From contig PTEX01000024.1 of assembly GCA_003342815.1 (NCBI GenBank), positions 4,973,517 to 5,037,516 on the forward strand: a stretch of 64,000 nt of DNA, given 5' to 3'. Origin of the DNA: Eudromia elegans. Its lineage: Eukaryota > Chordata > Aves > Tinamiformes > Tinamidae. The notes under the pieces are model-generated. The model worked only from the letters and a program-made list of their open reading frames with translations. It searched no databases and was not told where the DNA came from. A program made the position numbers and the translations under genes. This document shows, in pieces, positions 30,260 to 40,905 of the stretch (position 1 is the first letter of the stretch; each line of letters starts with the position of its first letter).

Positions 30260-32929
30260 GCAAAGGAGACACGGGGGAGTCATCTGTTCTGTCCAGGGGC
30301 TCGGTGGCTCTGCAGAGCGATCCGATGGCTCTGTTGCCCCGTCATCAGCGCCCGTAACCCGGTGCCAGGGCTCACCCGGGCAGGAAGGCACAGAGGGACC
30401 CAGCTGCCTTTGTGTCGCTACGGCTCACTGTGTCCAGCCATGCCCGGGGCTGGGTCTGCTCCGCAAGGCTCGGCTGCAAGAGGACAGAAAGAGTCCCCAA
30501 AACCGCTGCTGGACTGAGGAGGACGTTTGGCTTTCAGCAGCACTGCGGGCCGGCAGCCAAACTCCCCAGTTTTATGTCTATCTTTCCCATTGAAACATTC
30601 GCTGCAGTGAACGGGGACACGCAGCAGCAGCAGGATGTGGTGGGAGATGCACTTGGCAAAGGGCTCCTTCCAGGCTCACAAGGCCCCGGGCCCTTCCCGG
30701 GCTGCCCAGCACCCCGGAGCGCTTCCACCTCCAACCCCGGCTCTGCTGGGCCTCAGCTCCCCTGCAGGGCTCTCAGCTCCTCCACTTCCCACCTAACCCA
30801 GCCTTGGGGATGGGGAGCACACAGGGTGCCGTATTCCCGAGGTTACCCAGGCCTCGGTAGACATTCAGCTAAGGAGTGAATCTCTTCACTCCTCGTATCA
30901 GCGGTGGGCAGCAGGAAAGTGTCCCGAGCTCCTCTTGGTCGCACACCCCCCTCCTCTCCCTCACGTCGCTCCCGCACGCGGCTGCTGCCAGCTCAGCGAG
31001 CAGCACGTTCCCCTGCATCCTACACCGGGCCCAGGCAGTTCAAAGGCCCCTCCAAAGGTTTTGGGATTCACAGCATCAGTGCCCAAGCCAGATACCAAAT
31101 TTTCATCCTCATCCCAGGAAATTGTCCTCTGCCGGAGAGTTTTGAATCATTGACATCCCTCACACTCCTCAGGGAGCGAAGTGTTTCCCTGGCATTGGCC
31201 AGGATTCAAAACTACTTATGTAATTCCTTTACATATGGGAACTATAAGCTGTAAAGCACACGGGGAGATGAGCCTGCTCTGTGGGACAGGGTTGGATAAC
31301 ACTCACACCATTCACTGAGATGCTCTGCTCCAGTCCAGAACCCACCACGGGCCAGCAGGAGCAGCAGGACTGTGTGACAAGCGGAGCGGGTCTCAGCACA
31401 GCTGCACAGCCCCCTCCTGCAAGGGCTGCACTCCTGCAAGCCCTTCCTGCCCACATCAGGCTACCAGCTCCCCAAAAAAACCTGCCCTGAAGCCACACGC
31501 AGTGCCCTGGCTGGGCCCAGAGCTGCCGCGACAGCTCCCGTGCCCGGCACACCAGGGGAGCCCAATGCAGCTGTCCGTGCTTGGATCACATTCCTAGAGC
31601 AGGGGAGCGCACGCATCCTTTCCCACCCACCACCAGACCCCTTTACCCCTCTCTCCAGATTCTACTCTTTGGGCTTCGTGCTGGCACCGGCACCCCCTGC
31701 GCACCCTCTGCCGGCAGCCACGTGGCAGCTCTAGCGCCACGGGAGGAGCGACCCATAGGGGCCGGGATGCAGCACAAGGGGCAGTGGCTCTTCGGGGGGT
31801 TACCCACCATGCTGCACCCCCATAGACAGTGCAACAAGCAGCACCCAGTGTCAGCCCACAGAGGGGCAGCTCTGCACCCACCCAAGGAGGGTTTTTTGGC
31901 ACATGCAGCAGCACCCTGAGCAGCCAAAAAAAGAGGGATCTCAGGTCTCCTTGCCCCTGCACAGCATCTGCGATGCATTTATCTGAAGGCAGCCCAGCAT
32001 GTTCAGGTGTTTCTGCCCTGTCTCTACCCACCCGTTAATTGCAACCAGCTGCTCTCTCTCCAGCGCCGTCTCAATGCTCTGACGCACTCTGCCTCTCCTT
32101 GCAAATCCAGGAGGCTTTTGGAGAGCCAGCCAGGAGCCGACAACGCTTTGATTTAACTCGCTGGGTGAAACGTGACCTAGGCCTTCCCAGGTGATCCCCT
32201 CAGGGCTTCTCCGTCAGCAGGGAGGCGGAGGAAGCCTCGTGCCCGCCGCTGCTCGCCTACCTGCTGCAGCACGGCTCTGCTCGCTGGGGCAGCTCGCCCG
32301 GCGCGGCACCCGCGTTTGCCGCAGGGCTGAGGAGGATCAGAGGCCGCCTCTCCACCTCATGGCTTAACGGCGCCTTTGGAGCTCAGCAGGCACAGGAAAA
32401 ACGCAGCCCTGGCAGCTGGCAGGCTGCTCCGAACCCGGCCCCAGAACATTTGGTGCTGGAAATTCAAAAAAAAAAGAAAAATCAGGCTCAGAGGATGGAG
32501 TGTTTTAAGCTATTGCTTTTAAAAGCTCTGTGCCACTTGCTGATGGATTTCTGCAAAGGCAGCACCGCAAAAACACAAAGCTTAAAGGCCCTTCTAATGT
32601 CCCAGGAAGGGGAACTGCACTCGGGCACCCCCAGGAGTGCTGCAGGGCACTTTGTTCACCCAGGTTTTGTCCATCACAGTAAAATGCAGCAGGGACAGCA
32701 GAGTGCGCCCACGCTCACACGAAGGCTGAACTCTGGTCTCAGCATTTATCCAGAGGGCTTCAGGCCTCCTCCTGCAGCAGTGCAGAAGACCTGAAAAACT
32801 ACAGTTTTGGGTGAGCTGCAGAAGCTATGTGCAAGCGCAATGAGCATTTGAGCTGCTAATTACAGCTGTATCAGCAGAGGAAGTTTCAGATTAGAGGAAG
32901 AGACGAGGATATTTTCATAGAGTAAAATA
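30260..32929. other. Intergenic DNA between convergent TNMD and TSPAN6
   Basis: About 2.7 kb between the two 3' ends. It is moderately GC-rich, with no recognised exon, RNA gene or clear repeat. Open frames are short and overlapping on both strands. Confidence 0.6.
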
Positions 32930-34314
32930 TCTCAATATTTATTGTATCCCATGACAAAAGGGTTCTACTCAACACACAACATGAGTTAAAGCAGCACATA
33001 ATACTGACAATCAAGTCACAGCTGACTCGGTGCAAGGACACCTACCAGGATAAAGGCACCAGCAGCTACACCACCAAACCTTGCTACAGCTAACAAAGAA
33101 TCACTACGGCCTGATTAAGAGAGGAACAAGACTCCTTAAAAAAGTACAACTATAAAAAAGTATATAAAACCCAGCATGAGGATGAGAAAACCCAGGACCA
33201 AGCTGAGACCTTGCTGAACAAAGAGCTTCAGGCAGGCAGGGCAGTTTTTAATGGGCCAACAGCCCCCTCTCAAGGGCAACCGCATCCCGTGAGCGAGCCT
33301 GAGGATTTCGGGAGGAGCAGAGGTCAGAGACGAGAGACAGCGCCGCTTTCCCGCGGAGGCACCAGAGGAGAGCACGGGGGGTCCCGCGAGGCCACCTCGG
33401 AGGCAGCTGGCACGGCCCGACAGCAGCGCCTGCGTCCACGCGGCACTCGAGCGCGCGGCTGAGGAGGGAGCCGGGGAGCGCCGCGCCGCAGGAACGCGCG
33501 TGCTGCAACCACCTCCGCTACACTAATTATCCCACTCAGCGGTGCAGCACAGTAGTGTTAGGACAAGTCCCCGAGCGCCACAGAACAGCTGTTGCGCTCG
33601 CTTCTATGAGCCAGTCGAGAAGAAGATCAGTCGATTCAAAGCGTGATTTCACCAAGCGGCGGCCGGAGGAAGGCAGAAGATGGCGACGCTTTGCCCAGGC
33701 GCGGGAGAGCAGAAGGAACTCCCTGCAATCCAGAGACAAAGTGTTAACAGGCCAGCGTCCGACACCGAAGGCCTGGATGTACACACAGCACTAAATCACA
33801 CAGCAGACGCGGCTCTGCAAAGCGCCCTCTTCCCCCAGGACACACATCAGCATCTGGCATCAGTCTCCACACGGCAAGTCCCCAGGGCAGTGGCCAGGGA
33901 CGCACAGATAGCAGATAGGGATGTGAGCAGCTCATGCTGCATCTCCCTGGGACAGGCCACGCTGCAGGAGGGGACCAGCGGCAGCCAGGGACATCCCATG
34001 CGGTGGCTGCAGCACGAGCTGGAGGGGCAGCGTTAAGAGGATGAAAGAGCAAGGAAATCAAATACCAGGATGAGCAGGTCTGCTGACCTGCACAAACAGT
34101 CCACCCTCCTTGATCTAGGAAGGGTCATTTCCCCTTCATCCCACTACAAAAAGAGAGTAGGCACCACCTAAATACCATTTCAGGAGTCTTGCACAAAGCC
34201 AAGAGAGACTTGTAGCAGATCACATGGAAACTTAGTGCATAAACACAGGTAAATGCCCAGGTTATGTCCCTGGAGAGACGTACCTTGGTCACAGCCCCAG
34301 CGTGCTGGGGCCAG
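32930..34314 (-). other. TSPAN6: TSPAN6 3' UTR
   Basis: A minus-strand AATAAA (positions 32943-32938) lies about 1.37 kb after the TSPAN6 stop codon with no other canonical signal noticed between. This stretch is therefore the likely 3' UTR, but its extent is inferred from that single signal. Confidence 0.55.
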
Positions 34315-37300
34315 CTACACCATCTCGTACTGATTGTTTGTGATGTGCCGGGACAGGCAGCACGCCAGGAAGATGCCAATTAGCTGAAAAGGGAAAAAAA
34401 CACACTCAAGACTCAAAACAGGACACGTCATCTTAGGACGGAAGCCCGACAGCTTGCTGTAGAACAAAAGGCGCTCGGGTCTCAGTTTTATGAAAGTCAG
34501 ACATGGATAGTGGGATTTACAAGCCACAACGCAGGCTGCTGTGCCCCAGCAAGAGAGACTGAAGTGGAAGATCCTGGCAGGCACAAGCCAAACAAGTTTC
34601 CTGCGAGAGTCGCTCCACATCCCATCCTGTTACATTCTGCTTTATGAAGCATCTACTGTTTTATGGTAATTTCAGAGATTAAACAGGTATCAGGAGCATC
34701 ACAGCCAATTACACGATCACCAGAGAACAGCAACCACCTCTCGCTGCTGCAAGGACAGCAGGGAAGCAAAGGGGGTGTTTTCACATCAGCAACAAACCAA
34801 CGCGTGCAGGACGTGCTGCTGTTATCACAACACGGCCCCCCATCCCCTCTGCAGGCACTCGGGGTCGGACACGGCGGACAGGCTCACACGGGGAGCTTGA
34901 CCTACACGGTGAAGTTAAAGGCACATTTACATGACGAGTCCCCGCTGGCTGCGCCACACGGCAGCGCTTGCTGAAAGCGTGATAAAAACCAGGAAACGGC
35001 TCCAATTCCCAAGCCCAGCATTAGCTGAGGTAATTAGGCGGCCAGACCTGCTGGAGGCAGCAGCTCCGCTCACCATTTGCGTGTCAGTCACGTCCCACCG
35101 GCCCCACACCGAGCACAGCCTGGGACGGCACGGCAAGCAGAGGAGCAGAGGCCAGCGAAGGAGAAGTGGGAAAGCAGCTGGGCAGAACGGAATGGCTCCG
35201 GCTCTCCAGTCCGCTCCGAGGCACAATTGGGAGCATTTCCTAGCACAAGCTGCGGCAAGGGCCTGTTGGCTCCCGCCTCTCCCGCCGCAGGAAAGGTGCA
35301 GGAGGACCTGGGGAGATCCCTCCTCCTCCCCTCCCCGAGCTCGTGCTGATGCCTGTGGATGCTCCCGGGTCACACCGCAGCTCCTGGGCACGGCACGCAG
35401 CACTCGCCGCACTCGAGCTCCTCCAAAGGCAGAGCCTGCCGAGCCCGCCCGGCAAGTGCTCAGCACCTGGAGCCAAGTGGGTTCCCAGGAACCAGCCCCA
35501 TGAGCCCCGCGGGGCACCCAGCAGCTCCCCCACGACGGCTCCGGCGGCCCTGGGCCGCCGTGTGCAGCTCCTCGCTGTGTGCTCCCCAGCGCTGCAGTCA
35601 CCGCGCACAACGCCCAATTTAGCAAGGAGCTCAGGGGCAGCGGCCTCCCGCTTCCTGCTGGGATAAAGACTGTCAGACGAAGGACACTCGCTGCATTGTT
35701 GCTGGAAGCCCATGCAGGAAGTGTAATGCAGGATAAAGTAAACGGGAGCTGAGGAGCCGGAGGGGGAAGCAGCAGCTGCAGGTTAAGGAGGTACGTGCAG
35801 TGTGGGGTCCTGCCTGTCAGAGTCACCAGCGTAAGTGACACCACACAGGTGCTCTGGGACACCCCGCTATCCAGAAAAGTGATCCCAAAACACTTCCCTG
35901 GTGAGAGGGAATATTGGTGGGTAGGAAGAACAAGGGCACTGGTTCAATCCCTGCCAACAGCGAACGCTGCGTGTTCGCCCAGCACAGGCTCTGTTTGGCT
36001 GCTCGGGATTTTCCTCAAGTGAGAGTTTTAGGAGGGAACTCTACTCAAATAACCCGGGCTCATGGAAACAGAGCTGCTGCCTCAGTCCCCGGTTCAGAGA
36101 CCAATGACTGTGCAGAGGTGAGGTTAAACACAAAGGGAATCTGCAAAAGAGCTCTTCCTGCCTGCCTCAGACAGGCCGTGCCTCTTGGAAACGTAACCGA
36201 CCCTGCATGCATTAAAATACCTCCGGAGACCTGCTGGCTTCCCTCAGCACCGCTCCTGTGCCAGACAGCAGGGGAGACTTTACCTGGAAGCACGCAATGC
36301 CGAAGGAGATTCCAGCCACAATGCTCATTTTCGACTCCATCGTCGATGTCACGAGGAAGAAACAACCCTGCAGGGGAGGGAAAGGTATCGTGCAAGCCCA
36401 GGGCTCAGCACTGCCCCAAATCAGCTCCGGGAACGGCCCCGGAGCAGCAAGGCTGGGGTTCCTGGTTCCTGCTGGACTGTCTGGCCTGGGCAAAGTCACT
36501 TCAGTATCAGCCCCGTGCTAACTGCCCTCTCAGCCCAGCTGCTTATCAAAGGGAGCGGTGTCCTTGGGGCGTCCTTGGGGTTTCCTCACGGCGAGCACTG
36601 GTTAAGCACAGTGACTCACCGGAGGAGCGTCCCCCACACAACCCCCTTTGCTCATCACCCAGTGATCCCTGCTGGGTGAAGTCACCACTGGCTCAGGACT
36701 TTGCACGGCCGCGGAGACGTCAGCGCTACCGACATAAACTTTCCCAGCAATCCACCTCCCCGATCACCTGCTCTCCAACACACACCCCTGGGCGCAAACG
36801 CTGGTGTTGAAGGTGAAGGACTAGGGGGAACGTCAAAAACGAGGTTAGGGCCGCCCCTAGAATCCTTCCCCTTCACTCCCCCGAGTCAAACCTGTCTGCA
36901 CCGTGAAGCAGCTGTCCTCCGAGGCTCCCCGGTGAAGGCCAGGCCCTTCTCTACCGCCCACCTCCAGGACGCGTGGGAGGATTTTTCCGAGCTTCACTTA
37001 CATCCACAAAGACTTTGGCCTTGGCTTTGCTGGGGTCCTTCAGATCCCGCTCCAGGCAGTCGTCCTGGCTCTTGCAGCAGCTCTGTGGGATCCCCCTCTG
37101 GGCAAAGTACTCAGTCTGCTCCCAGTCGGTGTAGTTCTGGACCCCGCAGCAGTGCAGCTGGAGAGGAGTGCAAGAGGAAGGGCTTGGTCGTGCCAGGGCA
37201 CTTGGCTGACACTCCTGCAGCTGCAGGACCCGTCTCTCAGCATCCCTGGAGCCATCTAGAAACTGCCTCGATCTCCCTCCCCTGCCTCTTCCCTAAAGTG

Positions 37301-38581
37301 TCATTCCCCCCAAATGGAACACACTGTGACCCCTGGGGACACGAGGCGCCTCTGCTCCATACGGCACCAGCTCCAAAAGACCCTCCGGCAGGGCAGGGCA
37401 CTCAGAGGAGCAGCTTTCCACGTGCTCTCACCCGCCTCTCCCGCAGGCCCGGGGGGACGGGAATGCTGCTGAACAGCCCCAGCTCCGGAGAGCACCAGGA
37501 GGACGCGGCACACTCACACCAGCACCCTGTAATAAACAGCCCGCGGTACCACGGGGCCGCCAGGACCCGATGGGAGGGAACACCCCCGCCTGCAGCGCTC
37601 TGGGCAGTGGCCAACGCATCCGGATGACACGAGCACCGGGAAGCAGGAGGCGGGGACGGGCCCTCACCGTTCTCTGGATGGTGTCCACGGCATCGCTGTG
37701 CTGATCCGCCGTCGTGTTGTAACTCCGCAGGGCCGCGTTGAGGTTGGTCTCAAAGTTCGCCTTAATCTGCAGAGACATTTTAGCGGCTGCGAGGAGAGGG
37801 CCCCGGAGCGGAGCGTCCTCCTGCCGCACCCGCATGGGGCGAGCCGGCTCCGCGAGCCGCAGCCCCGCAGCATCTCCTCCCGTGGGACCACACGGCTCCC
37901 ACAGCAGCTCTGCCCACGCTGGGGGAGCAGCCCCAAGGCTGGGACACCCCTGGGGGACACCGTCCCCAACGGGAGGCGACGGGGGCACCAGGGAGGCGGC
38001 GCGGGCGGCCCCTGCTCACCTCGTGCCTGAAGACGAAGCCGACGACGGCAGCCACAAGGACAATGAGGAAGACGAGGGAGAGCAGCATGGCGTACTGTGG
38101 ACGGAGAGGGCCAGGCTGGGCCGGGTGCCCCGCGTGGGGTCCCTGCGGCCGCGCATGGCGCCCCCCGCGCCACCTACCAGCTTGAGCATCCAGGTGCTGC
38201 CGCGGCACGTGGCGAAGCAGCCGAAGGTGCCCAGGAGCACCACGACGGCGCCGGCGCCCACCAGCACGAAGGGCACGTTGGTGGCCTTCTCGTCGAGCAG
38301 CGAGAAGTACACGGCGAGGCCCACGCGGCCCCACACGCCCACGGCCAGCAGCACGATGCCCGACACCTGCGGCGGGCGGCGGAGGCGGCGACATGAGCGC
38401 GCCCGTCGCGACAGGGCGCGCCGCAGCCGCCCGCGGGGGGCGCGGGGCGCGGGGGCGTCGCGGGCGGCGGGGGCGGCCGTCGGGGGAGCCTCACCCAGAA
38501 GACGAGGCTGTAGGTGAGCAGCACGCTCTTGAGGCAGGTGATCACCGGCTTCGTCTGCAGCCGCCGCGACGGGGACGCCAT
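34315..38581 (-). CDS. TSPAN6: Tetraspanin-6
   Basis: Four-pass tetraspanin, a membrane scaffold reported to restrain RIG-I-like receptor/MAVS signalling and to act in endosomal sorting. Seven exons: 38581-38495, 38366-38178, 38094-38020, 37766-37668, 37157-37002, 36367-36284 and 34383-34315. They sum to 759 bp, 252 residues (human 245), with clean phases. Residues 1-29 (MASPSRRLQTKPVITC...) are near-identical to human. Transmembrane helices lie around 20-40, 60-80, 92-114 and 212-240. The large extracellular loop has the family LHCCG motif (151-155), SCCK, and cysteines DDC and GC for the disulphide set. The loop is about seven residues longer than human after SCCK (DLKDPSKAKAKVFVD). The C-terminus is NNQYEMV. 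The first five exons sit in a CpG-rich block, and the start lies 2.3 kb head-to-head from SRPX2. Confidence 0.96.
34384..36283 (-). other. TSPAN6: TSPAN6 last intron
   Basis: 1.9-kb intron between the exon encoding the fourth-helix start (GIACFQ) and the final exon (LIGIFLACC). No repeat or extra exon was recognised. Composition is moderately GC-rich with no special structure seen. Confidence 0.7.
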
Positions 38582-38795
38582 GGCCGGGCCCGCGCCGCCT
38601 CCTCCGCGCCGACACCGCGGGCCGCCCCGCCCCGCCACGTCGGGGAGGCCCCGCCCCCGGCAGAACCCGCCCCCGGCAGGACCCGCCCCCCGGAGGGGAC
38701 GCCACCGCCCGCCCGTCGGTGCCGAAGGCGGTCGAGAATTCCCGGAAACGGCCGAGCGGCCCCGAGGGCGCCGCGCGGCTCCGCCCTGGGGCGGT

Positions 38796-39600
38796 GCGTG
38801 TCCCCGTCGTCCCGCCCCGTGTCCCCTCGTCCCATCCCGTGTCCCCCTCGTCCCATCCTGTGTCCCCTCGTCCCATCCCGTGTTCCCCCGTCCTACCCTG
38901 TGTCCTCCTCATCCCGCCCCGTGTCCCAGCCCAGCCCCATGTCCCTCTCCTCCTGCCCCGTGTCCTTCTGTCCTGCCCCGTGACCCCCATCCTGCCCTGT
39001 GTTCCCCCCCTGCCCTGTGTCACCTCGTCCTGCCCCGTGTCCCCCCCTGTCCTGCCCTAGGTCCCCCTCATCCTGCCCCGTGTCACCCCCATCCCACCCT
39101 GTGTGCCCTTGTCCTGCCCTGTGTCACCCTCTCCTGCCGCGTGTCCTTCTCGTCCTGTCCTGTGTCCCCCCCGTCCCACCCTGTGTGCCCTTGTCCTGCC
39201 CCATGTCCCCCCGTCCTACCCCGTGTCCCCCTCATCCTGTCCTGTTCCCCCCGCCGTCCTGCCCCATGTTCCCCCTCATCCTGCTCCGTGTCCCAGCCCT
39301 GTCCCCTTGTCCTGCCCCGTGTCCCAGCCCAACTCCAAGTCGCCCCCATCCTGCCCCGTGTCCCAGCGCTGTCCCCCCGTCCTACCCCGTGTGCCCCTTG
39401 TCCTGTCCTGTGTCCCCCCCGTCCTGCCCTGTGTCGCCCCCGTCCTGCCCCGTGTCCCAGCGCTGTCCCTCTTGTCCTGCCCCGTGTCACTCCCCATCCC
39501 ACCCTGTGTGCCCTTGTCCTGCCCCATGTCCCCTCTGTCCTGCCCCGTGTCACTCTCCCCTGCCCCGTGTCCCCTGCCGTCCCCGCCCGGCCGCGCTGCC
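38796..39600. repeat. GC-rich minisatellite (about 20-bp CGTGTCCC/GTCCTGCCC units)
   Basis: About 40 degenerate units built from 'CCCCGTGTCCC' and 'TCGTCCTGCC' with some insertions such as 'AGCCCTGTCC'. The plus strand is strongly pyrimidine-biased. The array runs to within about 40 bp of the N gap, so its true length may be greater. Confidence 0.93.
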
Positions 39601-39638
39601 CGGTGCCCTCCTGCCCCGACGGGCGGCCCCGGCGCTGC

Positions 39639-39783
39639 NNNNNNNNNNNNNNNNNNNNNNNNNNNNNNNNNNNNNNNNNNNNNNNNNNNNNNNNNNNNNN
39701 NNNNNNNNNNNNNNNNNNNNNNNNNNNNNNNNNNNNNNNNNNNNNNNNNNNNNNNNNNNNNNNNNNNNNNNNNNNNNNNNNNN
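39639..39783. other. Assembly gap (145 N) in TSPAN6/SRPX2 interval
   Basis: Run of N flanked by GC-rich sequence between two minisatellites. Its size is probably nominal. Confidence 0.99.
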
Positions 39784-39879
39784 CGCCCCCACGGGCCGGG
39801 GCCGCCGAGCGGGGCAAGCGGCGCCCGCCGGCCTGGACGGTGCGTTGGGAGCAGCGCGCTCAGCCCGCCCGGCCCCGGC

Positions 39880-40200
39880 CCCGCGCGTCCCCTGCGCGGC
39901 TCCTCCGCGGCTCCTCCGCGCGTGCCCGTCCCCACGCGTCCCCTGCGCGGCTCCTCTGCCTGGCCCCCGCGCGTCCCCTGCGCGGCTCCTCCGCCCGGTC
40001 CCGGCCCCACGCGTCCCCTGCGCGGCTCCTCCACCCGGTCCCGGCCCCACGCGTCCCCTGCGCGGCTCCTCTGCCTGGCCCCCACGCGTCCCCTGCGCGG
40101 CTCCTACCCCCGGCCCCGCGCGTCCCCTGCGTGGCTCCTCTGCCTGTCCCCGTGCCCGCGCGTCCCCTGTGCGGCTCCTCCGTACGTGCCCCGGACCCAC
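39880..40200. repeat. GC-rich minisatellite (about 30-50-bp units)
   Basis: About eight copies of a core 'CGCGTCCCCTGCGCGGCTCC' joined by variable linkers such as 'GGTCCCGGCCCCA' or 'TGCCTGGCCCC'. It differs from the array on the other side of the gap. Confidence 0.93.
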
Positions 40201-40905
40201 ACGCCCCCACGTAGCTGCACCACAACGGTGGGTCGGGTCCAGCTCCTCTTCCATGGCTCCGCAGGACGCGACACCAAGCCGGGCTCAGGGACGCTGATAA
40301 ATGCGCTTTATTACCTCTGCCTGAGAGCAGCTGCGTTTCAGCTGGAAAAGGGGCCCGGGCTGGAATTGTTTGCCTTGGGACTCGTTTCCAGCTGCCGAGC
40401 CTGTGGCAAGGTTTCTGCTTTTGCATTGCAGCCTGGGCTAGCGCTGCGCTCGGCAGCCCTGGACTGGTGGAAAAAAAGGGGTGCCGAGTCCTGCGGTTTT
40501 GTCCTCCGGCTCCCGTCTCCGGAGCTCCCGTTCCAGGCGTCTGGCAGAGGCTCTTCTACTGTTCCTTGCCTGAAACGAGACGTCTGGCTCTCCTGCTTGA
40601 AAAGAAAAACCTGACAAGTTTTAGAGCCTCAGGAAGAAAAGCAGAAGGTCTGTTGAAAAACAAGCAATCCTGTAATTTCGCATTTTGACCATCTCGTCGT
40701 TTCGAAGGGCCTGACTCATGCCTCCTGAATGCTCGGGCTAGGCGGCAGCGCGACCGAGGAGCTGCGCTCAGCCCGGCAGCGCGGCCAAGCAGCAGCGCAG
40801 CCCGCCCGGGCGGCGACGAGGCCGGGGCTGCTGCTGCTGCCGCTGCTGCTGCTGCTGCTCCTGCTGCTGCCGAGGGCCCTTTGCGGCGGGCGCCCCCGGC
40901 CCGGC

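Larger units (their letters stand above)
38582..40905. promoter_or_regulatory. Head-to-head TSPAN6/SRPX2 promoter interval
   Basis: The two genes start 2.3 kb apart in opposite directions. Both ends are CpG-rich: 38580-38800 on the TSPAN6 side, and 40730-40905 on the SRPX2 side including CTG repeats. Between them lie two different minisatellites and an assembly gap. Core promoters are inferred from position and composition. The same divergent arrangement exists in human. Confidence 0.55.

Noticed and set aside
38393-40614. Very long plus-strand frames (430-566 codons) of Pro/Cys/Val or Arg/Pro-rich peptide upstream of SRPX2.
   Set aside because: They are read through minisatellites and an N gap, and have no domain or codon signature.
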